64,000 bases of DNA from Zygnema cylindricum (GCA_037447655.1 JBBHKE010002052.1:375185-439184), one strand, 5' to 3'. Positions 54,142 through 64,000 are shown, numbered from the stretch's first letter. Made by a program: numbers and translations. The notes: generated by a model from the letters alone, not told the origin.

Positions 54142-55935
54142 TCAATCTTTAATTTCAGACCACACTTCTCCCTGCAAAAAAATTAGCTTAGGGGAAGGCA
54201 CAGGTTTGGTCATCATATCTGCTACCATCTCACTATCTGGTCTGTACTCTAAACTGATTATTTTGTTTTCTACTTTCTCTCTAACAAAGCTGAGTCTGAT
54301 GTCCATGTGTTTGGCTTTAAAATGGTGTTTAGGATTGGCAGAAATAGCGATTGCTGCCTGATTATCACAAAATATTTTCTGCACACCACTCTTAAGGTGA
54401 CCAAGCTCACCAAGCAAAGACTTGACCCACATCAATTCTTTTACAGCAGAGCAAGAGGCCATATACTCAGCCTCCATGGTGGACTGAGCAATAACCTTTT
54501 GTTGTTTGCTACTCCAACAGCAAGCCCCATCACCCACATATAATACATATCCAGAAGTACATCTCCTCATCGGAGCATCACCATAACTGGCATCACTCCA
54601 AGTAGTGATGTCAGTATTCTCCCCACCCAAATGCAACCATAGATCTCTAGTTCCTACCAAGTATCTAAGGACTCTCATAGCTGCCTCCCAATCCTTCTTA
54701 GTGGGAGCATTTAGACTTCTACTCAGCACTCCTACAGCTGCAGCTAAATCCGGCCGGGTACAATTCATAAAATAGATTAGACTTCCCACTACTTGCCTGT
54801 AAGGAATAGTCTGCATGAACTTCTGTTCATCAAGAGATAATTCCTCGTCTAAGACTATGACTCTTTCTTCCTCACTCCCCTCACTTCCCTTCTTCAATTC
54901 CATTGGAGTTGTACAACTATTAGCTTTATCCATTTGAAATTTTTCAAGCATGTTCCCTATTGCTTCCTTTTGAGTCAATCTTATAATTTTTCTTTTTCGG
55001 TCTCTCTCTACTTGAATTCCCAAAATATATTTTGCTTCCCCCATATCCTTCATTTCAAATCTCCCCTTAAGATCGGTTTTCAGTTTATTAATTTTTTCCA
55101 TTGATTTAGTTAAAACAAGCAAATCATCAACATAAATTGCAATAAATATAAAACCTTCCTCATCTTCGAAAACATAGATTGAGTGATCTGAGCTGATCCG
55201 AATATATCCTAGACCGGTAAGAAACTCATCAAGCTTCTTATTCCACTGTCGAGGCGCCTGTTTCAAACCATAAAGAGATTTAATCAGCCGGCATACCTTA
55301 CTCTCCTCTCCTTCTTCCACAAACCCTTCGGGTTGTCGCATGAAGATCTCCTCTTCCAATTCTCCATGCAAAAAGGCTGTTTTGATGTCCATCTGGTGCA
55401 CTTCCATGTCTTCCGCCGCTGCTAAACTGAGAAGTATGCGGACGGAGGGAAATCTGACCACCGGGGCAAAGGTTTCCTCGTAGTCAATTCCTTCCTTTTG
55501 TGTAAATCCCTTTGCCACTAATCTGGCCTTGTAGCGCTCGATTGTGTTATCTGGGTTCAGTTTTAGTTTGAAAACCCACTTACAACCGATTGGTTTTCGG
55601 TTAGGTGGACAGTCCACCAGCTCCCAAGTATCGGCTGCCATGATTGAAGCCATCTCCTCATTGATGGCTGTCTTCCACCGGTTTCTTTCTGGACAAGTCA
55701 TCGCCTCTCGATAAGTTTGAGGTTCATCTTGATGAGATAGTTTAGTTACATTGTTATTAACCTGTTTTTCTTGCAGTCTTTTGCTACTTCTCCTCCCCCC
55801 CTCAAAATCTGAGGCCGGAATAGATGGTTCTCGTGGATTCTTTCGAACAAACTCGGCTTCTCCCCTATCCCTTGATTCCGAATCAATTTCCACCACGTCT
55901 TCCGCTTCGAGTAGAGTTGTCACTGGAGTTTCCAC
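54142..55935 (-). CDS. Copia reverse transcriptase-RNase H (597 codons open)
   Basis: Reverse transcriptase copies the element RNA and RNase H removes the template. The frame holds KWVFKLKLNPDNTIERYKAR, the LVAKGFTQKEGIDYEETFAP block, QMDIKTAFLHGELEEEIFM, SLYGLKQAPRQWNKKLD, the catalytic YVDDLLVL (about 55,118), and RNase H motifs EAEYMA, CDNQAAIAI and KHMDIRLSFVRE. No stop interrupts it, so this part is intact. Upstream it is separated from integrase by one stop near 55,957. The N-terminal 80 residues are the acidic integrase-RT linker. Confidence 0.96.
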   Translation of the reverse strand: METPVTTLLEAEDVVEIDSESRDRGEAEFVRKNPREPSIPASDFEGGRRSSKRLQEKQVNNNVTKLSHQDEPQTYREAMTCPERNRWKTAINEEMASIMAADTWELVDCPPNRKPIGCKWVFKLKLNPDNTIERYKARLVAKGFTQKEGIDYEETFAPVVRFPSVRILLSLAAAEDMEVHQMDIKTAFLHGELEEEIFMRQPEGFVEEGEESKVCRLIKSLYGLKQAPRQWNKKLDEFLTGLGYIRISSDHSIYVFEDEEGFIFIAIYVDDLLVLTKSMEKINKLKTDLKGRFEMKDMGEAKYILGIQVERDRKRKIIRLTQKEAIGNMLEKFQMDKANSCTTPMELKKGSEGSEEERVIVLDEELSLDEQKFMQTIPYRQVVGSLIYFMNCTRPDLAAAVGVLSRSLNAPTKKDWEAAMRVLRYLVGTRDLWLHLGGENTDITTWSDASYGDAPMRRCTSGYVLYVGDGACCWSSKQQKVIAQSTMEAEYMASCSAVKELMWVKSLLGELGHLKSGVQKIFCDNQAAIAISANPKHHFKAKHMDIRLSFVREKVENKIISLEYRPDSEMVADMMTKPVPSPKLIFLQGEVWSEIKD

Positions 55936-55956
55936 AGCCGAGTTCTTTTCGGTCTG

Positions 55957-57570
55957 CTATGTTCCTGCAAGAATGTCATCGTCTCTAAAACCTGGATAGT
56001 TAGGAAGCTCAAAGTCATCAGAATTTTCTGACTCAAATCTGATTTTTACTGACTTTGTATATCTGAAGGGATCCACAGACTTTCCTTCATCCATAACTAC
56101 TAGATGCTTTACTAAGATTATATCTTCTCTTTTTAGATCATAAACTCTATATCCTTTAACATCCTCATCATATCCTAATAAGTATCCCGGTTTTCCTTTA
56201 GGATCTAGCTTCCAATTAGACCGATCTGTATCTAGACTGAATACTTGACTGCCGAAAACCTTTAAATGAGATAAGTCTGGTTTCCGGCCTGTCCATCTCT
56301 CATAAGGTGTTTGATCTTTTATAGCTGAAGTAAGAACTCTATTTTTGAGGTAATTAGCACAGTTCATTGCTTCTGCCCAAAACCTTTTTCCTATCTTCTT
56401 ATCCGACAACATACTTCTAGCACTATCACTTAGTGTTCTATTAAACCTTTCAGCTACCCCATTCTGTTCCGGATTTTCTGGAACTGTCTTTTGGTGTTAA
56501 ACCCCATCTTCCCTCAAAAAATCCTCAAACTGGTTAGAAGTATACTCTCCACCATTGTCACTCCTTACTCTCTTGATTGGAGTTTCATGGAGTTTTTGGC
56601 TCCATGCTTTATATTGTCTAAAACAGTCCTCAGCCTCTAACTTGTTTTTCAAAAAATATACTCGGGAATACCGAGACCAATCATCAGTTATAGTCATCAT
56701 GAATCTCTTCCCCCCCGGTGAGGGCACTCTAGCCGGTCCCCAAATATCTGTGTGTACTAGATCTAGAAGTTTTTCTCCCTTGTAGGTGGTTGTTTTTGGA
56801 AAGGGTAATCTGTGTGCTTTACCTTGAGCACACCCACTACAATCACTTATATCATCACTCTCACTGAACTGAATCCCTTCCACCACTCCCATCTTTTTCA
56901 TCTCTCTTAACTTATCTAGATTCACATGCCCAAGCCTCTTATGCCACATCATAATATCATGAACACCAACATAATAAAGTTTATTCGTTTCATTACTTAA
57001 GATCAGCCTAAACATCCCATGGCTACCTTTCTCAGCAATGAAATAGACATCCTCCTCAAAACTAGCAGTAAAGACTCCTTCCCTAGTGCTAGTGAAAAAA
57101 CCCTTATCATCTAATACTGATGTAGAGATAAGGTTTTTGTTCAGCTCCGGAATAAACAATACATCGGAGAATGTTAATATGGATGTCTTTCCTTTTACTA
57201 ACACTTTCAGGTCTACCGATCCTACAAGAGTAGTGGTGACTATCCTCCCATCCCCGTACTCTATCTCTACGGTGGGAATCTTTCTTATCTTAGTGAACAG
57301 GTGTCTATCCTTACACATGTGCATTGAGGCACCTGAATCTATAATCCAGCATGCTTCACCTTTCAATCCACCGTAAGCACATTCTTGCCTTCGTGGAATT
57401 TCAACCTCGGTTTTCGCCTCCAACTCCTCATCCAAAAGGAGCTCATCGTCCTCGTCCTCGGATTCCGCCTCAAGTACCTGTGTGACAAGGGCCTTTTTCT
57501 TTCCTCTCGGGGTACCACCGGTCTGCCCCTCCTTTAACCGAAGCTCGGTTAGCTTGGTGCACTCTGCCAT
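55957..57570 (-). pseudogene. Copia protease-integrase (one internal stop)
   Basis: Protease motif WIIDSGASMHMC is near 57,340. The GAG-pre-integrase block with MWHKRLGHVNLDKL and CSGCAQGKAHRLPFP is at 56,810-56,950. The integrase core has LVHTDIWGP, ITDDWSRYSRVYFL and RSDNGGEYTSNQFE. A TAA at about 56,494-56,496 replaces a sense codon just before the TVPENPEQNGVAERFNRTLS block, which carries the third catalytic Glu region. The frame then continues through WAEAMNCANYLKNR and KPGYLLGYDEDVKGYRVYD to a stop near 55,957. Confidence 0.93.
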
Positions 57571-58413
57571 ATAGTGCCCCGGTTTCTTACAAAAATGACA
57601 TAAACCTTTGGGAGCCCTTGGTTCGATCTCGCCAACCTGTTTTTTCTGCTCCCTACCCCCATAGTTTCCGACTGGTTTCCGCGAATCCTTGTTCCTCTAA
57701 TCGGTCGCTGTTGCCAAGGCTTGGCCACTCTTTCCTCCCCTTCGGATCTCAATCGTATTCTCTCAAACAAGAATCATCCCTACCACTGAGTTCCATATCC
57801 ACCTTGAGTCCGGCAAGTCCTACACACGGTTGACTATGTTCTCGAACTCATCAGGTAACTTCATTAGTAAACAATTAACTTTTTCTTTTTCACTAAAAAC
57901 TTTACCCGCACTCTTTAGCTCCATGAAGAGTGTAGCAAGCTCATTGCAAAAATCCAACATATTTCCCCCTTTGTATACATACTCCTTAACTTTCTGATCA
58001 GCCAACTGTTGTTGCTGAATCGTACCACTTCGGTACATCTCTATGAGAGCCATCCAAAGATCGGATGCCCTCTCTACCTGTAAATGAGGGCATGCAAGTC
58101 CTTGAGTGAGATGGCGTAGGATGAAGTGCTTTGCCGCCATATTGTTGAAGTCCCAGGTTTCAATATCATTCTCCTCGTTCCTCGGAATAGGTGACATGAA
58201 TGCTAAACCAGTTGCTATAGGTGTGGTCGCCTCCTTCTCCTTTCCTTTGTCCACCACCTCTCCTTCCTTTGTTTCCTCCGTTGAAGGTGAATCCTCTTTC
58301 CTGTTGAATTTGCTTCCTTTAAACCCTGGAGGAATTCGAACACTTGATGGACGCCCCAATCGTCCACTCACTATCCCCCAAAACCTTTTTTCGCATAGAG
58401 CTCCTATCATCAT
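57540..58413 (-). pseudogene. Copia gag (frame-broken before the zinc knuckle)
   Basis: The frame 58413-57820 carries a Copia-type gag: NNMAAKHFILRHLTQGLACP, ASDLWMALIEMYRSGTIQ, YKGGNMLDFCNELATLFMEL and LPDEFENIVNRV. A stop near 57,820 and further breaks through 57,700 separate it from the CCHC knuckle CHFCKKPGHYMAEC at about 57,562-57,605. The knuckle is in the frame leading into protease. The long upstream Met (MMIGALCEKRFWG) may not be the true start. Confidence 0.9.
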
Positions 58414-58462
58414 ACTTTCCTAGTATATGAAGCCAGTTCCATTAAAGATTGGTACCCTAGAG

Positions 58463-58477
58463 GGTGGGCCCATAACC
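58463..58477 (-). promoter_or_regulatory. primer-binding site matching the initiator tRNA-Met anticodon arm
   Basis: The 15 bases directly inside the 5' LTR are, on the plus strand, GGTGGGCCCATAACC. This is identical to the anticodon-loop region of plant initiator tRNA-Met as I recall it. The element sense is its complement, GGTTATGGGCCCACC. The site pairs with the middle of the tRNA, not its 3' end, the half-tRNA priming style known for Drosophila copia. Confidence 0.82.
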
Positions 58478-59527
58478 TGAAACTCTGAGACCTCCATAAG
58501 TCCTCAGAGTGGACAGCTTCCAAGAAGCCTCTAGGATAATCCTGACCCCTTTGTGTTTAAGCAAAAATAACTGCCACCCTGGCAGACAAAAAACTCTGAC
58601 CAACTTCCCCCTTGTGAAGACAAGACTCCCCTGAGTCAAAAGCAAAAAGAATCTCTGAATTTGCTCCCCTGAGCAGTAAGTTATGGAGGGTCAAAGTTGA
58701 CCTTTTGTACAGAAGCTCTCTGGGAGAGGGGGTCCTATCTTCTAATTTTTCTAAGTCCTATCTCTCTCACAGACTCTATCTACTGATGTACGGAACCAAT
58801 CAGAATTGAGTTTCGTACACAAAAGTACAGCTGCCGGTGTACTTTATGTACGGACATTGTACGACATGGCCAAAATGTCGACACATGTCAAATCCGGATT
58901 CGGTGCCATAATCTCCGGAGATTCCACAATCCAACGGAATTTCGCCACGCGTCATCCGATGTGGCGTTGGACACAAACCGCCGAAATCTTCCTCCGCGAT
59001 CTCGGCGCTAATCCCGGCCGTCCGATTAAATTCGGCTTTAATCGTAGCCGTAATAAATACATGCTCGGTATTTGTTTCATTTACGAAACAAATGCGCGGT
59101 ACTGATTTGTGTCCGTACCGTAAGTCGTACATTATATATTACTGGATCTATGTATCCCGTAATTCATTGCAGTTAAATGGTTTTTCGCACGTATACCTAT
59201 TTAAATAACTATCAAACTATATGCTACGTAACAATACCGCTAGACTAAACGGCTAAGGCTACCGGCTATTTCCTGTCTGCCGGCCGGTAGGTACAAGGAT
59301 CAAATCCTGCCGCCGGCACATACCTTTTAATTAAATAAATAAACCCTAATATAAAATTCCCGTAAACCTCAGGATAGCCAAGGTAGCCATGGCTCTAGCT
59401 TCCTCTCCAATTTCTCAGTGACTGCGACAAGTTTGAGAGTTGGAGAGAGAAGTTAGAGATAGACTGCCTCGACTTCTATATTTCTTTTCAGACCTAGAAA
59501 ATACTAATAAAGCCATTAGTTTCTACA
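58478..59527 (-). repeat. 5' LTR of the Copia element (element sense)
   Basis: About 99% identical to 53075-54124. Visible differences include CTTCACCCCTG versus CTTCCCCCTTG, GAGTCGATAGC versus GAGTCAAAAGC, CATTCGATG versus CATCCGATG, GTTGGCCAC versus GTTGGACAC and AAACCATTAG versus AAGCCATTAG. It is followed by TSD GTTGA at 59528-59532. Confidence 0.97.
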
Positions 59528-59532
59528 GTTGA

Positions 59533-59708
59533 TTTCACAGGGTGCAAAATACATGACTATTAAAGAGCATGCCAAGATTGGTGCTTCATGTTATTTGCAG
59601 GATTTTTCACAGGATGTGGATTCCAAGCGGATACTCATTACGGATAAACTTTCGATTCCCTTCTTCGCGGGCTTCCGATTGTGTTGGCCGGCTCCTCCGC
59701 ATGCTAAC
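59533..59708 (+). other. element 2 tail after the Copia insertion
   Basis: It continues element 2 from the target site (TTTCACAGGGTGC...) to its polypurine tract. It is diverged but collinear with 46,669-46,820 of element 1. It encodes no RT or integrase. Confidence 0.7.
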
Positions 59709-59723
59709 GAGCAAGGGGGGGGG
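59709..59723 (+). promoter_or_regulatory. polypurine tract of element 2
   Basis: GAGCAAGGGGGGGGG directly precedes the LTR start AATAATTGGATCTC, parallel to 46821-46836. Confidence 0.8.
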
Positions 59724-61236
59724 AATAATTGGATCTCTTTCTCAGCTTCCCACTCATCTTCCACCTTTTATTCCTTCCAATTGTTATTTCCTTTTCACAT
59801 TGACATATTCATTTTTGCTTTGTATTATAATTCTTTTGCTTTAGGATTTTCATTGCTCGTTTGTTCCACCTTTTTTGAACAACTGGTTGGGTTGCATGTT
59901 TCTTGGTTTGATTGGACACATGCACGACAGTTGTCATGTCGCATTGTGTCAAAAGATTAATTTAGTTTATTTGTAAAATTGTCACGGGATGCAACTACAC
60001 TAATTCCGTTTGGGTAACAAATCATGTTTGAAAGCTGATATTATCGTGTACCTTGATTGAAGTGACGTCGGAAATTCCGCATGTGGAACGGAGGTACGGA
60101 ATTGTATAAAATCAAATGATCGTGTGAGCCACGCCGACTATACACATATTTTTGTGTCGCACATTTTGGCGTGACGCGACTTCTGATTTCAAATATTGGT
60201 GACGCGACGTACGATTGTGAAACATTGGTGACGCGACATGCGATTTCAAATGTTGACAAGACACGCTAATTGGTTGTAATATAAGTCGTGAACCCATGTA
60301 GGTTCACGCATTTCCATGTTGTTAGGAAGGGTTTTAATCCGCGGATTGTGAATTTTGTAACGTATGCATATGGTTCTGGTCGCTTATTGGCCAGGACCTA
60401 AACTAGGCGCAAATCGTACATTAGAATATCTGCAGGCTATTAGTTAGTTAGCAAATGTCATGAATTAGTACTTTGGATATTTCGTTAGTACTTAGGCGAT
60501 TACGTTAGGTTTGTACTCTCATAATTTGAGAGTACAGAAATTGGTAGAAGAGGACTTACATTTTTCTGTCTTTTTCCTTAATCAAATTCTCAGTGTTTTT
60601 CTGCAAGGCTTTTTTTGCCTTAGTTTGTTGAGCACTTAGTCTTTTCTTTTTCCCTATTATACTTTTATTGTAAGCCCTACAATTTAATTCACTGGGTTTT
60701 GGCCGGAGTCAGCACGGTTTCCCTTCAACAACCTCTTTTAGTGTGGATTTTGCTGACTTTCTCATGCTATCTCTGGACCCTTGTGGATGCATTCTGTGAA
60801 TTAGGGTTTGATTTGTTGTTGTCTAATTTATGTTGCATTTGTTGGAGTTTGCTTGTGGTTTATTAGAATCCGGTTATCTCGGATTCTGTACAACTTTCTA
60901 TTGTTGATTTTCCGTTGGTATTTTTCTGCCATTGGCTATTAGTTTGTCGAAATCCGATTATCTCGGATTCTCTGCAGTTTCTATCAATGCTTCCTCTATT
61001 TTCCTCTTGCAAGTTTTACGTATTTCCTTTCGTGTTATTTGTTCTCTTATTATTTTCTTTTGGTGGCTTGCTGTTACGATTGTCAGAATTTAGTTATTTT
61101 GAATTCTTTACAGTTTACTATTGGTTGCTTCCTTGATTTCTCGGTGTCTGTTTTTATTTATTCGGATTCCTAGACCTAACTCCTGTAAAGAATACACCCA
61201 AACCGTGGAGCCTAGTGGCTACCCATCGGCTTAGTA
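59724..61236 (+). mobile_element. 3' LTR of gag-protease element 2
   Basis: It shares with the element 1 LTRs ACATGCACGACAGTTGTCATG, AACCCATGTAGGTTCACGCA, AGGGTTTTAATCCGCGGA, TTATTGGCCAGGACCTAA and the end block GAGCCTAGTGGCTACC...GGCTTAGTA. It has a different internal minisatellite (29 bp) in place of the 20-bp array, so it represents a second LTR subfamily. The termini are not TG...CA. Confidence 0.75.
60169..60262. repeat. 29-bp minisatellite in the element 2 LTR
   Basis: Three units start GTGACGCGAC (60171, 60199, 60228) and continue GATTTCAAATATTG-like. They occupy the position where element 1 LTRs hold the 20-bp CpG array. Confidence 0.85.
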
Positions 61237-61445
61237 AATAAATGGATCTCTCTCTCGGCTTCCCACTCACCTTCAACCTTTTATCCCTTCCACCTGTTAT
61301 TTCTGTTTCACGTTGTCATGTTTATTTTTGCTTTGTATTATAATTCTTTTACTTTAGGATTTTGATTGCTTGTTTGTTCCACCTTTTATGTACAGCTGGT
61401 TTGGTTGCATGTTTCTTGGTTCGATTAGACACATGCACGACATTG
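61237..61445 (+). mobile_element. second, truncated LTR start in direct tandem
   Basis: The first ~205 bases of the element 2 LTR are repeated immediately after its end: TGGATCTCTCTCTCGGCTTC, TTTTGCTTTGTATTATAATT, TGCATGTTTCTTGGTTCGAT, ACACATGCACGACA. Identity to 59724-59935 is high but not perfect (about 88% by eye). Homology ends at GACA|TTGATC. Confidence 0.82.
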
Positions 61446-62832
61446 ATCTAATTCATAAGTATATTTTTACTTATCATAAAATTTTGAATACAAATATGAA
61501 TTTGGAAAATGTGCATATTACAAGTTGACTTTGCTGTAAGAAACTTAACAAACTTTCTAATACCATAAGTTGACAACGTTACGCGTAACTATTTTTTTTT
61601 CAAAGTGAACCACTCAAACCTATTAAAATTATTTTGGCCAACCAAACCTACCCATCTAATGTGTACAAAATACTATAGGTTCCTTAGGTTTGATGCCATT
61701 TTTATGAACTACATTTAAATTACACGTCATATTATATGTTTGTTTTTGGGCTTCCTCTTGGCTTGTCTGATAACTCCACGGGCCAAGGCCACAAAATTAT
61801 CGTCGATTGTCCAAGATAATCTAAACTCATTGCGTTACTATGTTTAATGGTTAAGATAAATAAATAAGCATCCAACTTACAACCGAGCATGAAAGTTGTT
61901 GAGCTTGATCATATTTAAGTTTTATTGGCGAAAGGCAACTAAATTGTTAAACTTTATTCTTGACATGGCTTGTTAAGGGTTCCTACGTTTCAAGCAATTC
62001 AAAGGTCATAACGTAGTCTAATTTCGTTTTTCCATATTCAAATTAGAAAGCACATGTTCTTATTTCAACCTCACTTTAGGTGGGCCTCCCAATTTTCCTC
62101 TTTTTGAAGTTTCCCCTCATCTATAATTGTGAATTATATTTCACTATTCCTACAAAGTAAGAAAACTATATTTAGTAAATGACTTGAAAACCTATAATTT
62201 TTCCATGCTAATGGGATCTAATGTTTGAAGATCTTGGCATGTTTTGTAAATCACCCGTTCCATTATCCCTTACCCATCTATTCGGGTGGAGCCCTACCTT
62301 CCATTGAGGACGCCCCTTAGTAAAAGGATGCCTTTCGAATAGGAAAAAATAATAGTTTTTGAGATGAAGCTAAATTTCTCGATTAACCTTGTATCCCATT
62401 GTTATCGAAGGCACCCTCATACTACACTAATACGCATCGTTCCTTCCGAAGCATATAACCGTTTATGTGAAAACTTAAATGTTATTTAATTGAAAGTGCT
62501 TATAATTTTGGAGCACAATGCAAATAGTTATTGTTTTTCCATTTTGATTTTCTTATTGCGAAATTGGCTATTATTTGTCGTGGATGTTTTCACCGCCATA
62601 ATCTTGTATCCTAGTTGTTTTATACTATTCTTAATGCTTGCGCCTTTTAGTCAAATTCACCCGATTCTAAGCTGATTCCTGTTCGGTTTCCAATCAAACA
62701 TTTCAAGCGGAGTCTCAAATTTTCGATGAGATGGTAGACATTTTTTATTTGATTGTGATTAGATTTGGCAAGTTCTCTATCGTTAGCCGTCTCCGGACGG
62801 ATTTTTTAGTTTGTCCGGTGTCAATCCATTCC
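61446..62832. other. AT-rich intergenic sequence, no gene seen
   Basis: No recognisable exon, repeat family or long frame is present. The frame at 62490-62675 has no domain. Confidence 0.55.
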
Positions 62833-63387
62833 CTACACCGCTAATCGCTATTAGCGTAGTGTAAGCTAATTCCGTCCCGTCTTTTTTGTTTTTATTCTCC
62901 AATAGCGTAGCTTATTCTATTTATATCTGTACGCCATTTAGGGTTGTTTTCCAAGTACCGTACAAAACGGAAGTACACCATCTTTTAAATAGTGTGGTGT
63001 ACGGTCAAAGTTAGACCGTACAAAAAGCGTACCTTTTTAAGTGAAAAAGTACAATTCATTATGTTTAGCAGCCGCGGACGTATGAGAATGTGCGGTCTTA
63101 AAAGGGGATCAAATCGGGTTGTCAAATATCACGTTCGAATATATTCGTCCAACAACCACGTTTCGACTGCGTGAACGTACGATTTGTCAGATTTTGTACA
63201 AATACCTATATTAGTGTAAGCATGTTTGCGACCGACATTTACATTTTTCAAGACCCAAATTATAATTATTAAACAATTAGAATGTATGTTTTTATTCAAA
63301 ATTTTCAAATTCTTAATTAGCGTAAACCGCGGTAATTGTTCATATACGCTAAAGAAACTTCTACGTTAATAGCGATTGGCGGTGTAG
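62833..63387. mobile_element. 555-bp element with 27-bp terminal inverted repeats
   Basis: The left end CTACACCGCTAATCGCTATT with AGCGTAG (62833-62859) is inverted at 63361-63387 with two mismatches. No transposase frame is present. An internal inverted pair around GGTGTACGGTC/AGACCGTAC lies near 62,995-63,020. The TSD is not clear. Confidence 0.65.
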
Positions 63388-63400
63388 TACATCGCGAGTC

Positions 63401-63596
63401 GCTATTAGCGTCAATGTTTTTTCGCCACTCATAAACATCCCTTTCCCCGTGCACACTTGTCAGATTATTTATCCGAGGGATGCGATTGAAAGGTAAGGAT
63501 TCTTCCTTCCTAGTGGCGGTCTCCAAAAGGAAATCTGGCAGGTGTGCACGGAAGAACGCGGATTAAGGCGGTGAAAACATTGTCGACGCTAATAGC
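63401..63596. mobile_element. ~196-bp MITE with long (~65-bp) inverted arms
   Basis: The left arm GCTATTAGCGTCAATGTTTT, then CCGTGCACACTTGTCAGATT, is mirrored on the right by AATCTGGCAGGTGTGCACGG and AAAACATTGTCGACGCTAAT ending AGC. Arms are about 65-70 bases with small gaps. It is a relative of the element in RCL1 intron c-d at 23537-23745. Confidence 0.8.
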
Positions 63597-63599
63597 AAT

Positions 63600-64000
63600 T
63601 CAAGACGTATTGTGTTTGACTGTTTTCCCCGTTTGTGTGTTTCCATGCTTATTACCAGTCCAGATTGCCGTCGGATTTTACGGCCGGTTTGTCAAACAAT
63701 CGATTCAAATGGTTTGACCGGTTGCCCATTGTGACAGTCTGCTCTGTGTCACAGTTTTGCGGACTGCTCAGTCGGTCCGTTTCGCAGGCTGGTTTGTCGT
63801 TTGTGCTTTTCTCGAAGGTCGGTGGCTGACTTTGCCGGCTGGCCGATTTGCATTCCAAAGAATCCAAACGGTAAAGTGTCAATCTGATCGTTTATCGGGT
63901 TTTCAGAACAGTTTTTTTTTTATTAGTTGGTCTCTCCATCCGATCGTGTGCCAATATTTACCGATATTGGCCGATTTAGGTTAGGTTCAGTACACCGTGT
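63600..64000. other. window end, no gene seen
   Basis: It contains short opposite-strand frames only (63635-63984) and a GCCGGTTTGTC/GGCTGGTTTGTCG-like short repeated word. No domain was recognised. Confidence 0.5.

Larger units (their letters stand above)
53075..59527 (-). mobile_element. nearly complete Ty1/Copia retrotransposon, 6,453 bp
   Basis: Identical-ended LTRs (53075-54124 and 58478-59527, 1,050 bp each, TG...CA) flank gag and pol on the minus strand, and both sides carry the 5-bp duplication GTTGA. Domain order on the minus strand is gag, CCHC knuckle, protease, integrase, RT, RNase H, the Copia order. The LTRs differ at about ten positions (near 1%), so the insertion is recent. 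Coding is damaged: breaks in the gag linker near 57,700-57,820, a stop in integrase near 56,490, and a stop near 55,957. The element has inserted into gag-protease element 2, whose unoccupied target is preserved in element 1 near 46,664. Confidence 0.97.

Overview
The window looks like nuclear DNA of a green plant. It is AT-rich and full of retrotransposons, with T/C-rich introns, a plant-family WAT1-like exon, a chloroplast-transit-like N-terminus on a catalase, and a Copia primer site that matches what I recall of plant initiator tRNA-Met. The unusual catalase type and long repeat-filled introns make me favour a non-flowering lineage (streptophyte alga, bryophyte, fern or gymnosperm), but the sequence alone does not name the organism. 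Gene density is very low. No rRNA gene, intact tRNA gene, operon or CRISPR array was seen. All exon joins below were read by eye from homology and GT/AG sites; none has transcript support. Layout, left to right. 1-7.5 kb: no recognised gene; simple repeats, a tRNA-Ser-derived SINE-like head, a candidate gene 5' end near 3.8-4.3 kb, and a 634-bp inverted-repeat element with a 6-bp target duplication. 7.5-8.6 kb: a solo LTR with a perfect 5-bp target duplication, related to the LTRs of the Copia element at 53-59.5 kb. 9.6-13.1 kb: a decayed antisense Copia pol. 17.6-17.9 kb: one EGF-like exon on the minus strand. 18.7-19.1 kb: a small hAT-type element. 21.5-26.6 kb (+): five exons of RCL1, an 18S rRNA processing factor; the N-terminal exons are not visible. 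Its introns hold a second hAT-type element, a long (TA)n foldback and tandemly repeated splice-donor copies. 29.7-37.2 kb (+): eight exons of a clade-3-like (bacterial/animal type) monofunctional catalase with a plastid-transit-like start. The exon that should carry the catalytic His is not found, and the intron where it should lie contains a WAT1-like transporter exon. 41.3-61.4 kb: nested retroelements. Two copies of an LTR element that encodes only gag and protease, with no RT or integrase, carry CpG-rich minisatellites in their LTRs. The second copy is split by a young, nearly complete 6.45-kb Copia element (1,050-bp LTRs, GTTGA target duplication). The first copy still shows the empty target site. 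61.4-64 kb: no gene; two inverted-repeat elements, one related to an element in an RCL1 intron. How parts relate: the two host genes are housekeeping/antioxidant genes with no evident functional link. Most of the remaining recognisable sequence is transposons at different stages: young (Copia 53075-59527), solo LTR (7529-8560), truncated LTR (40670-41300) and ruins (9.6-13.1 kb).
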